Shown here: piece after piece, positions 1 through 5,422 of the stretch
Numbering within the stretch: the first letter of the stretch is position 1
Layout: every line of letters begins with the position of its first letter
From: Lachnospiraceae bacterium
GTDB taxonomy: Bacteria > Bacillota_A > Clostridia > Lachnospirales > Lachnospiraceae
Length of the DNA stretch: 8,496 nt
Direction: 5' to 3'
Assembly (NCBI GenBank): GCA_017416055.1
Contig: JAFQDI010000140.1
Coordinates: forward strand, 1-8,496
Position numbers and translations under genes: made by a program
The notes under the pieces: model-generated
What the model was told of the DNA's origin: nothing
What the model saw: only the letters and a program-made list of their open reading frames with translations
Databases searched by the model: none

Positions 1-571
1 CGACGCTGTCCGCCGCCTGCGGATGCTCTCCGCACGCGCGAAGACGCAGTCCGCACTTCGTCTTATAAAGGAAGATCGAAAGGACGATAAACAGCACAAT
101 CGCAATATAGGTGGAGATATACATCTTGTCAAAGAAAGGCTTGAGCACTTCGCTGATGTCAGGGTTGAAGATGACAAATCCAAGGCTTTTCGGCATCTCA
201 AGCTTATCCTGCATAAAGAAAATCTTTACGATAAACAGAGTAACCGCCGGAGCAAGCAGATTGAGTGCTGTGCCTCCTATGGTCTGATCCGCCTTAAGAT
301 TGATGGCAGAAAAAGAGAGTAGCAGCGAAAACAGTGCGCCAAAGAACGCCGAAACCAGCATTGCAATGATAAACATGATCTGGGCATTTCCCCCGAACAT
401 ATTTCCCTTTTGCATCAAATACACGGCAAGTGCACCCATGAACGATCCGAAGATCATCATACCGTCAAGTGCAATATTGATAATACCGCTTCGCTCAGCA
501 AAAACGCCGGCAAGCGCAACGATCATCAGAGGGATCGTATAAATCAGAGTCTGTTGAATGAGAAAGGTCAT
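1..571 (-). CDS. nupQ: ABC transporter permease, NupQ/YufQ type (second permease; partial, 3' end outside window)
   Basis: Inner-membrane permease of a BMP-type nucleoside ABC transporter (BPD_transp_2 family). Reading from the ATG at 571, 190 codons are visible before the window edge; the family is usually a little over 300 residues, so roughly the first 60% is present. The N-terminus MTFLIQQTLIYTIPLMIVAL leads into the conserved stretch FAERSGIINIALDGMM typical of this permease class, followed by several hydrophobic segments. The last visible residues, GLRLRACGEHPQAA, are the cytoplasmic loop expected to dock on the ATPase and match the equivalent loop of the upstream permease (GYELKACGHNKNAA). 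The ATG overlaps the TGA of the preceding permease (ATGA), and a strong Shine-Dalgarno AAGGAGGA at 581-588 sits 9 nt upstream inside that gene, which fixes the start. Family assignment is firm; the substrate is inferred from the operon. Confidence 0.93.
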   Translation of the reverse strand, partial: MTFLIQQTLIYTIPLMIVALAGVFAERSGIINIALDGMMIFGSFMGALAVYLMQKGNMFGGNAQIMFIIAMLVSAFFGALFSLLLSFSAINLKADQTIGGTALNLLAPAVTLFIVKIFFMQDKLEMPKSLGFVIFNPDISEVLKPFFDKMYISTYIAIVLFIVLSIFLYKTKCGLRLRACGEHPQAADSV

Positions 572-1770
572 TTGTTTTCTTCCTCCTTCTCTTCTTTGCT
601 GTCTGCAGCCACTGTTTCCACAACTGCAATTGCTGCTTTTTTCTTCGAAAGCATATCCTTGATCAGCTTGGAGAATCCTGCAAAGTAAATGATTACCGCA
701 ATGATCAGATCCGAAACGTACTCATTGTAAGCGGTAAATCCCGCGAGATTGTATCCTCCCTTGTCAATGAATCGCAGGAAAATCGAGCTGAAAATGACTC
801 CGATCGGATTGTTGCTGGCAAGGAGAGCGACAGGAATTCCGTTAAATCCATTGTCAGGAAGTTTTCCGTATGTGTTCCACGCAAGCTCTGCACCTCCGTT
901 GAGATAGTAGAGGGAGGCTCCGACCGCCGCAAGTCCGCCTGCAATTGCCATGGAGAGCATGATGTTTCGCTTTTCATTCATGCCGGCATACTTTGCCGCA
1001 TTTTTATTGTGACCACAGGCTTTGAGTTCGTATCCAAGTGTGGTCTTGTTCATCAAAATATAGATTCCGATTGCAATCACGATCGCAATAAAGATACCGA
1101 TATCAATGTTAGATCCGGGGAATAGTTTGTCAAGCCCCAGTTTCGGCGTCGATACACCGTTGGCGGTTGTCGGAAGCGTATATGCGGTTTTTCCACCTGC
1201 GGTATTGATAAACTGCTTGTTGTTCGCAAACACCCAGCTGACCAGGTTTGCAGCAATCCAGTTGGTCATAATGCAGACGATAACCTCATTGACATTCAAA
1301 AATGCCTTGAAGAGGCCGGGAATCAGTCCCCAGAGCATTCCGCACAACATACCGACAATCAATGCCAAGAGCCATACCCAAACTGCGGTTTTTGGTGTGG
1401 TCGGGATCGAAAGTGCAACAATCACCGATCCCATCGCACCCATCAGGTACTGGCCGGGCGCTCCGATATTGAAAAGACCGGTTTTGAAAGCGATAGCCAC
1501 GGAAAGGCCGGTCATGAGGAGGGGTGCCGCCTCAAAAATCATATCACCCAGCACAAACGAAATGTTCCCCGCTCCACCACTGGCAAAAGGACCGGCAAGA
1601 ATGATTCCGAGTCCTCTGAACGCGTCCCCATCCGGAATCTTGTCCGAGGTGAGTGCAAGGATCAGAAGCACGATCCATCCGACGAAGATGCCGGAGAAAA
1701 TGCACAGCAAAGAAGATATGACCGATTTTGTTCCGTCTTTTTGAAAGATCAAATTCAACTTGTTTTTCAT
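568..1770 (-). CDS. nupP: ABC transporter permease, NupP/YufP type (first permease)
   Basis: First of two membrane subunits of the BMP-type nucleoside importer. It has 400 residues, somewhat longer than the usual 350-370 because of an extended N-terminus and a charged C-terminal tail. A membrane segment lies at about 18-40, followed by an outward loop, then the family stretch LSVAIAFKTGLFNIGAPGQY (89-108) and further hydrophobic helices to about residue 372. The ATPase-docking loop GYELKACGHNKNAAKYAG is at 246-263, and a conserved GFNGIPVALLASNNPIG lies at 308-324. The tail after residue 375 is rich in Lys and Glu, and its codons double as the ribosome site of the next gene. The start ATG at 1768-1770 overlaps the stop of the ATPase gene (ATGA), with GGAGG 6-7 nt upstream. 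Both junctions suggest translational coupling. Likely partners are the ATPase at 1767-3356 and the lipoprotein at 3544-4656. Confidence 0.95.
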   Translation of the reverse strand: MKNKLNLIFQKDGTKSVISSLLCIFSGIFVGWIVLLILALTSDKIPDGDAFRGLGIILAGPFASGGAGNISFVLGDMIFEAAPLLMTGLSVAIAFKTGLFNIGAPGQYLMGAMGSVIVALSIPTTPKTAVWVWLLALIVGMLCGMLWGLIPGLFKAFLNVNEVIVCIMTNWIAANLVSWVFANNKQFINTAGGKTAYTLPTTANGVSTPKLGLDKLFPGSNIDIGIFIAIVIAIGIYILMNKTTLGYELKACGHNKNAAKYAGMNEKRNIMLSMAIAGGLAAVGASLYYLNGGAELAWNTYGKLPDNGFNGIPVALLASNNPIGVIFSSIFLRFIDKGGYNLAGFTAYNEYVSDLIIAVIIYFAGFSKLIKDMLSKKKAAIAVVETVAADSKEEKEEENK

Positions 1771-3356
1771 TTTGCCTCCTCCCCTCTCGGCTGGCGCTTG
1801 GCACCTGCCATATAAAGTCCAAGCTCCTGAACAGTGATGGTCTTCGGGTCAAGCTCTCCAACGATCTCACCCTCGTACATCACCAGGATTCTGTCTGAAA
1901 GACTCATTACCTCGTCCAGCTCAAGCGATACGAGAAGCACTGCCGTTCCTTTGTCTCTCGAACTCACGATTTGCTTGTGGATATATTCAATGGCACCAAC
2001 GTCAAGTCCTCTTGTGGGCTGAACCGCGATGAGAAGTTTATGGTCGCGGTCCATTTCGCGGGCTACAATCGCCTTCTGCTGATTTCCTCCCGACATGGAG
2101 CGGGCGATAGTGACTGCACCTTGGCCGGAACGCACATCGAAGTGCTCAATCAGATCCTCAGCATAGGAGCGAATCGCGTCAAAGCGAATGAATCCGTTTT
2201 TGTGAAAACGAGGCTCAAAATATCGCTGAAGTACCATATTCTCCTCCAGAGAATAGTCGAGCACCAGACCGTGCTTGTGTCGATCCTCCGGAATATGGCT
2301 CATGCCGTGGGTATTTCGATAACGGATGCTTTGGTTCGTGATGTCGTCGCCGAGCAGGCGGATGCTGCCGCGATCCACCTTAGTAAGACCCGTGAGTGCA
2401 TGTACGAACTCCGTCTGTCCGTTGCCATCAATTCCTGCGATACAGACAATCTCGCCTGCACGCACCTGAAATGAAACGTCATGGACCGCATCCTTTTTGC
2501 CGGAACCGCTCTTCACACACAGATTTTTGATCTCCAGGACGGTTTCTTCCGGTTTTGCTGTCTCCTTATCCACAACGAACTTAACTTCGCGTCCTACCAT
2601 CATGTTGGACAGTTCTTCCTTCGTCGTATCGGCAATCTTCACCGTCCCGATGTATTTTCCCTTGCGAAGCACGGTGCAGCGATCGGCCACCGTCATAATC
2701 TCGTTGAGTTTATGGGTGATGAACAGAATGGATTTTCCTTCTTTTGCCAGTCCGCGCATGACTGCCATCAGCTCGTCGATCTCCTGAGGGGTCAGCACCG
2801 CGGTCGGTTCATCGAAAATGAGTATCTCGTTGTCCCGGTATAACATCTTGAGAATCTCCGTTCTCTGCTGCATACCGACAGTAATCTCTTCAACCAGGGC
2901 ATCGGGGTCCACGTTCAGCCCGTATGTCTTGGAAAGCTCAATCACTCTCTCTCTGGCCTGCTTCTTTTTCAGGAACCCCAACTTGTTCGGCTCCACTCCG
3001 AGAATAATATTGTCAAGCACCGTAAACACATCAACCAGCTTAAAATGCTGATGAACCATTCCGATGCCCAGTGCATTCGCATCGTTGGGGTCCTTTATGG
3101 TAACCTTCTGTCCGTTTTTGCGAATCTCACCCTTCTCCGGCTGATAGAGGCCAAACAGCACGCTCATCAGCGTCGACTTTCCCGCACCGTTCTCTCCGAG
3201 CAGCGCATGTATCTCCCCTCGTTTGAGCTGAAGCGTGATATTGTCGTTTGCAATGATGCCCGGGAACTCCTTTGTAATGTTGCACATCTCAATCACATAA
3301 GGACATTCCGCGTTCAAGGCCTGAGAAGCCTCTTCCTTTCTCCTGTTTTCACTCAT
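1767..3356 (-). CDS. nupO: ABC transporter ATP-binding protein with two nucleotide-binding domains, NupO/YufO type
   Basis: Cytoplasmic ATPase that powers nucleoside uptake, 529 residues with two fused ABC domains, a normal size for the family. Domain 1 has Walker A GENGAGKST (54-62), Q-loop Gln103, signature ITVGMQQR (158-165), Walker B ILIFDEP (178-184) and H-loop His215. Domain 2 (about 275-510) has a Walker A-like GIDGNGQTE (308-316) in which the Lys is Gln, a good signature MSGGNQQK (421-428), a Walker B-like LLIAVQP with Gln446 in place of the catalytic Glu, and Ser477 at the usual H-loop His. So only one of the two ATP sites appears able to hydrolyse, as is known for this family and for related sugar importers. 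The start is fixed by AAAGGAG about 8 nt upstream of the ATG at 3356. The gene ends in a 4-nt overlap with the first permease. Expression probably depends on read-through from the lipoprotein gene across the terminator at 3426-3453. Confidence 0.96.
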   Translation of the reverse strand: MSENRRKEEASQALNAECPYVIEMCNITKEFPGIIANDNITLQLKRGEIHALLGENGAGKSTLMSVLFGLYQPEKGEIRKNGQKVTIKDPNDANALGIGMVHQHFKLVDVFTVLDNIILGVEPNKLGFLKKKQARERVIELSKTYGLNVDPDALVEEITVGMQQRTEILKMLYRDNEILIFDEPTAVLTPQEIDELMAVMRGLAKEGKSILFITHKLNEIMTVADRCTVLRKGKYIGTVKIADTTKEELSNMMVGREVKFVVDKETAKPEETVLEIKNLCVKSGSGKKDAVHDVSFQVRAGEIVCIAGIDGNGQTEFVHALTGLTKVDRGSIRLLGDDITNQSIRYRNTHGMSHIPEDRHKHGLVLDYSLEENMVLQRYFEPRFHKNGFIRFDAIRSYAEDLIEHFDVRSGQGAVTIARSMSGGNQQKAIVAREMDRDHKLLIAVQPTRGLDVGAIEYIHKQIVSSRDKGTAVLLVSLELDEVMSLSDRILVMYEGEIVGELDPKTITVQELGLYMAGAKRQPRGEEAK

Positions 3357-3387
3357 GGTAAGTGCTCCTTTATATTATATGTTCGTT

Positions 3388-3439
3388 TGTTCTTCCCTTT
3401 TGTTGCCTGCACACGTGCAGGTAACAAAAAGGAAGGACA
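3388..3439. repeat. Long imperfect inverted repeat between nupN and nupO
   Basis: Pairing is centred on 3413-3414. Arms 3388-3412 and 3415-3439 can form 25 pairs, of which 22 are Watson-Crick; the exceptions are 3405/3422, 3397/3430 and 3391/3436. The loop is only 2 nt. In the minus-strand transcript it lies just upstream of the nupO ribosome site. Its 5' arm contains the 3' arm and U-tract of the terminator hairpin at 3426-3453, so the two structures exclude each other. Likely role, inferred: it forms in read-through RNA and affects mRNA stability or processing. Confidence 0.7.
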
Positions 3440-3453
3440 GCCTCCGTCCTTCC
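3426..3453 (-). terminator. Intrinsic terminator downstream of nupN (leaky, inside the operon)
   Basis: In the minus-strand transcript an 8-bp stem GGAAGGAC/GTCCTTCC (3446-3453 with 3431-3438) closes a 7-nt loop and is followed directly by five U (3430-3426). It lies 90 nt past the nupN stop and 70 nt before nupO. This is the usual layout for partial termination, which makes binding protein more abundant than the ATPase and permeases. The plus strand has no T-tract after the stem, so the site acts in one direction. Confidence 0.75.
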
Positions 3454-3469
3454 ACTTTCGCCAATCATT

Positions 3470-3504
3470 GTCTGCGGAGCTTACGCAAGGTAAGCCCCGC
3501 AGAC
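3470..3504 (-). other. 15-bp RNA hairpin after the nupN stop codon (probable 3'-end stabiliser)
   Basis: Arms GTCTGCGGAGCTTAC (3470-3484) and GTAAGCCCCGCAGAC (3490-3504) pair over 15 bp around a 5-nt loop. The single non-Watson-Crick position is a G-U wobble in the minus-strand RNA but an A/C mismatch in the plus strand, which favours the minus transcript as the functional one. No U-tract follows, so it is not a terminator by itself. A role in blocking 3' exonucleases, so protecting nupN mRNA, is inferred. Confidence 0.65.
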
Positions 3505-3543
3505 CACACTATTCAGTTTAATCGCAATAACACATCACGGACA

Positions 3544-4656
3544 TTATTCGAAATCAACTACAACGTAGGTGAAGTTCTTCAGCCAATCTGCATTGTTTGC
3601 ATCAGCGGGAACGGTAGCATCGGGAGTAACCGTACCGTCCTTGATCTTTGCAAGGAGTGCATTGTATGCGTCTGCAGAGAAGGTGTTAAACTTGGAGGTT
3701 GCAATCGGAAGACCGGTTGCGTCGTCGGATGCACCCAGATTCTGGGTCTTGCCGGAAAGCTCGGAATCCCACTTGTTTGCGTAGTACTGATCAAGAACCT
3801 TTGCAACAGACTCCTTCAAGCCCTTAACTGCACTGGTAATAACCAACTCGGAAGCGTAGGACTGGTCAACGTCAACACCGATGATCTTGGAGCCGGGGTT
3901 AGCCTCAGCTGCTGCCTTAACACTCTCGAACATGGAACCGCCACAAGCGAATACAACTTCGGTTCCGCTGCTGTACCAGCCGTTGATCTGAGCCTGAAGC
4001 TCTGCGGATGCATTGAAGTTTGCGCCGTGCTGATAGCTATACTTAACGGTTACGGAACCTTCTGCCAGACCAAGCTCTTTCGCTGCAGCCTCAGCACCCT
4101 GTACGAAACCATAACCGAAACGGTTACATGCGGGGTTGGATCCGCCGCCACCACCGGTGTAGCCGAGCTTTCTGTAGCCATCCATAACTGCTGCATAACC
4201 TGCAAGATAACCGGACTCCTGCTCCTTGTAAACAACTGCGGTTACATTGGGAAGAGGGTTGTCATTTTCGTCGGTAAGCGTCCAGCCGTCGATGAATACG
4301 AACTTAACTTCGGGATGCTCCTTCGCAACGGTGGTCATCGCGTTTGCCTGAAGGAATCCGGGAGCCACGATAATCTTCGCGCCGTTGGTGATCGCCTGTC
4401 TCATCGCTGCGATACGGTCGTTGTCGGTAGCGTTGGCACCGTTGGCAGGCTGATAATACTTGTACGTCTTGTTGTTTGCTTTCGCGTAAGCCTCTGCGCC
4501 CTCCCAGGTTCCCTGGTTGAAGCCCTTGTCCATCAGCTGTCCAACATCGGTAACAACTGCGATCTCATAGGTTTCTTTCTTGCCGGAGCAGCCAACAAGG
4601 CCCATCATTGAGAGTACCATTACGAGGCACAATGCAAAGCTCAATACCTTTTTCAT
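3544..4656 (-). CDS. nupN: BMP-family nucleoside-binding lipoprotein (substrate-binding protein, NupN/PnrA-like)
   Basis: Extracellular substrate-binding lipoprotein of the ABC importer, 370 residues. It has a lipoprotein signal peptide: MKK start, hydrophobic core, and lipobox LVGC with Cys23 as the lipid anchor. Family hallmarks are VTDVGQLMDKGFNQG (35-49), YKEQESGYLAGYAA (143-156), a five-Gly run leading into NPACNRFGYGF (168-184), VVFACGGSM (234-242) and IIGVDVDQS (258-266). Characterised BMP proteins of this group (PnrA, BmpA, NupN) bind purine nucleosides; that substrate is inferred here. The same frame is open to an ATG at 4758, but that extension would run through the promoter and lacks a signal-peptide start. 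The ATG at 4656 has GAGGAG about 7 nt upstream and gives a perfect signal peptide, so it is chosen. A promoter lies at 4717-4745 and RNA hairpins follow the stop. Confidence 0.96.
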   Translation of the reverse strand: MKKVLSFALCLVMVLSMMGLVGCSGKKETYEIAVVTDVGQLMDKGFNQGTWEGAEAYAKANNKTYKYYQPANGANATDNDRIAAMRQAITNGAKIIVAPGFLQANAMTTVAKEHPEVKFVFIDGWTLTDENDNPLPNVTAVVYKEQESGYLAGYAAVMDGYRKLGYTGGGGGSNPACNRFGYGFVQGAEAAAKELGLAEGSVTVKYSYQHGANFNASAELQAQINGWYSSGTEVVFACGGSMFESVKAAAEANPGSKIIGVDVDQSYASELVITSAVKGLKESVAKVLDQYYANKWDSELSGKTQNLGASDDATGLPIATSKFNTFSADAYNALLAKIKDGTVTPDATVPADANNADWLKNFTYVVVDFE

Positions 4657-4716
4657 ATCTCTCTCCTCTTTTTTGGGTTTTCCCATATTTTTGCATAATT
4701 TGCATATGCTACCCTC

Positions 4717-4745
4717 ATTATAATCCAACCAACCCAAACCGTCAA
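4717..4745 (-). promoter_or_regulatory. Sigma-A type promoter of the nupNOPQ operon
   Basis: On the minus strand, -35 TTGACG (4745-4740) and a perfect -10 TATAAT (4722-4717) are separated by exactly 17 bp. Transcription should begin near 4710, giving an untranslated leader of about 50 nt before the nupN ATG at 4656. No riboswitch-like fold was recognised in that short leader. Confidence 0.85.
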
Positions 4746-4751
4746 CGGTTT
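4736..4751. promoter_or_regulatory. Candidate operator: perfect inverted repeat over the -35 box of the nupN promoter
   Basis: AAACCGT (4736-4742), a 2-bp spacer and ACGGTTT (4745-4751) form a perfect 16-bp palindrome that contains the whole -35 hexamer. A repressor bound here would block RNA polymerase. The half-site does not match a consensus I can name with confidence (it is not a clear CodY or PurR box), so the regulator is unknown. Confidence 0.5.
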
Positions 4752-4778
4752 TGCACAAATTCTGCGCCTAATTTCACA

Positions 4779-4813
4779 CAGCGCAGACCATCACGATCTG
4801 CGCTGCCTTTTTT
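4779..4813 (+). terminator. Intrinsic terminator oriented on the plus strand
   Basis: A perfect 9-bp stem CAGCGCAGA (4779-4787) with TCTGCGCTG (4797-4805), loop 9 nt, is followed by CC and six T (4808-4813) on the plus strand. On the minus strand the same stem is followed by TGTGTGAAATT, which is not a U-tract, although the hairpin lies just past the stop of the minus-strand rhodanese gene. It may still mark the 3' end of that mRNA as a stem, but its T-tract points the other way. No plus-strand gene leads into it. Confidence 0.6.
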
Positions 4814-4815
4814 CC

Positions 4816-5106
4816 TTATTTCGGGTGATATCCCCCCGAGACAACCTCCACACGGTACCCTATTCGCGCCAGCCTGCGGCCTGCCTGCAGTGCTGAGCCA
4901 CCACGCTCACAGTATAATATCAGCGTCTTCGTTCGTGGAAGCCTTCCGCTCCATCTATCATAATCCTCAAAAGGAAGATTCACTGCTCCCGGCAGGTGAC
5001 CTGCGCGGTAACGGCCCGGTTCCCTCAAGTCGATCACCATGCAATCATGACATCCTGCCCTCTGTTCCAACTCACGTTCGGAAATCAGAATCAGGTTGTT
5101 GTCCAT
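4816..5106 (-). CDS. Single-domain rhodanese-like protein
   Basis: Small cytoplasmic sulfur-carrier or sulfurtransferase-type protein, 96 residues, the usual length of stand-alone rhodanese domains (GlpE/PspE class). Visible motifs are VIDLREP (24-30), the family GHLPGAVNLP (37-46), and the active-site loop CERGGSA with catalytic Cys66 at the end of the LILYC strand. A final IGYRVEVVSGGY completes the fold. The 6-residue active loop fits a sulfur rather than phosphate substrate. No signal peptide or membrane segment is present. The start at 5106 has only a weak AAAGG about 10 nt upstream; no better start with a full domain is seen. It is isolated between terminators, so it is probably transcribed alone or by read-through. 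The physiological sulfur donor and acceptor cannot be told from the sequence. Confidence 0.9.
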   Translation of the reverse strand: MDNNLILISERELEQRAGCHDCMVIDLREPGRYRAGHLPGAVNLPFEDYDRWSGRLPRTKTLILYCERGGSALQAGRRLARIGYRVEVVSGGYHPK

Positions 5107-5171
5107 ACTATCACAAGCCTTTCATGAACTATTTTCCTTACATCATATGATTTTTCGGGGCAATTTGCGTC

Positions 5172-5209
5172 AAAAGCAGGGCTGCCACACCTAAGTGCGA
5201 CAGCCCTGC
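5172..5209 (-). terminator. Intrinsic terminator closing the methyltransferase-SQN gene block
   Basis: In the minus-strand transcript, arms 5209-5195 and 5190-5176 pair over 15 positions (GCAGGGCUG core plus two G-U wobbles) around a 4-nt loop, followed by UUUUG (5175-5171). It begins 6 nt after the stop codon of the SQN-repeat gene, the expected place for the end of that transcript. Confidence 0.88.
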
Positions 5210-5215
5210 CTGCGA

Positions 5216-5422
5216 TTAGTAGTTGTTCTGAGAACTGTTCTGGCTCTTGTTCTGAGAGCTGTTCTGACTCTTGTTCTGAGAACTGTTCTGGGAATTGTTC
5301 TGACTCTTGTTCTGAGAACTGTTCTGGGAATTGTTCTGACTCTTGTTCTGAGAATTATTCATCCCCTTGTTCTGAGAATTATTCTGACTCTTGTTTTCGT
5401 AATCTTTGCAATTGTTTGCCAT
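5216..5422 (-). CDS. Small x-Ser-Gln-Asn tetrad-repeat protein, function unknown
   Basis: 68 residues: a short head, MANNCKDYEN, then 14 tetrads of the form [K/N/S]-S-Q-N from residue 11 to 66 (one degenerate, KGMN at 19-22), ending NY. It contains almost only Asn, Gln, Ser and Lys, has no hydrophobic core, no signal peptide and no predicted fold, and has a net positive charge from regularly spaced Lys. It is probably disordered. The reading frame is supported by a perfect AGGAGG at 5431-5436, 8 nt before the ATG, by repeats that are exact multiples of 3 nt, and by a terminator right after the stop. The first 44 nt overlap the end of the upstream membrane-protein gene. Asn/Gln-rich small proteins occur in spore-forming clostridia, so a spore-related role is conceivable, but it does not resemble the alpha/beta SASPs or SspE closely. 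No function is assigned. Confidence 0.75.
   Translation of the reverse strand: MANNCKDYENKSQNNSQNKGMNNSQNKSQNNSQNSSQNKSQNNSQNSSQNKSQNSSQNKSQNSSQNNY
5224..5392. repeat. 12-nt tandem repeat tract with an exact 36-nt higher-order duplication
   Basis: The DNA of the SQN gene repeats about every 12 nt (plus-strand motif close to TTGTTCTGA plus 3 variable bases). Within it, positions 5266-5301 and 5302-5337 are identical 36-mers. The period of 36 continues without error over about 5261-5354, that is about 2.6 copies encoding KSQNNSQNSSQN. Such identity implies recent duplication or slippage and predicts length differences between strains in whole 4- or 12-residue steps. Confidence 0.85.

Noticed and set aside
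1106..1744. 212-codon plus-strand open frame
   Set aside because: Antisense shadow of the NupP permease gene; the minus strand has the conserved permease motifs.
3374..3379. TATAAT on the minus strand just upstream of nupO
   Set aside because: No matching -35 at 16-18 bp, and the transcript would begin inside the ribosome site of nupO.
3355..4611. 418-codon open frame on the plus strand
   Set aside because: It lies antisense to nupN, whose lipobox and family motifs are clear. Its translation is Cys- and Val-rich without any recognisable domain, and it has no convincing ribosome site.
4657..4710. Purine riboswitch in the nupN leader
   Set aside because: The leader is only about 50 nt, too short for a purine aptamer plus expression platform, and no three-way junction pattern is visible.
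4657..4758. 34-residue N-terminal extension of the nupN frame (ATG at 4758)
   Set aside because: The extension crosses the promoter at 4717-4745, and the internal ATG at 4656 has a good ribosome site and begins a textbook lipoprotein signal peptide.
5142..5173. Possible rhodanese promoter: TTGACG (5173-5168) and TATGAT (5147-5142) on the minus strand
   Set aside because: The spacer would be 20 bp, too long for a normal sigma-A promoter, and the -35 overlaps the tail of the upstream terminator. No better pair was found, so the promoter of this gene remains unplaced.
5224..5392. CRISPR array
   Set aside because: The 12-nt periodic repeats have no spacers, are in frame, and encode a tetrapeptide repeat.
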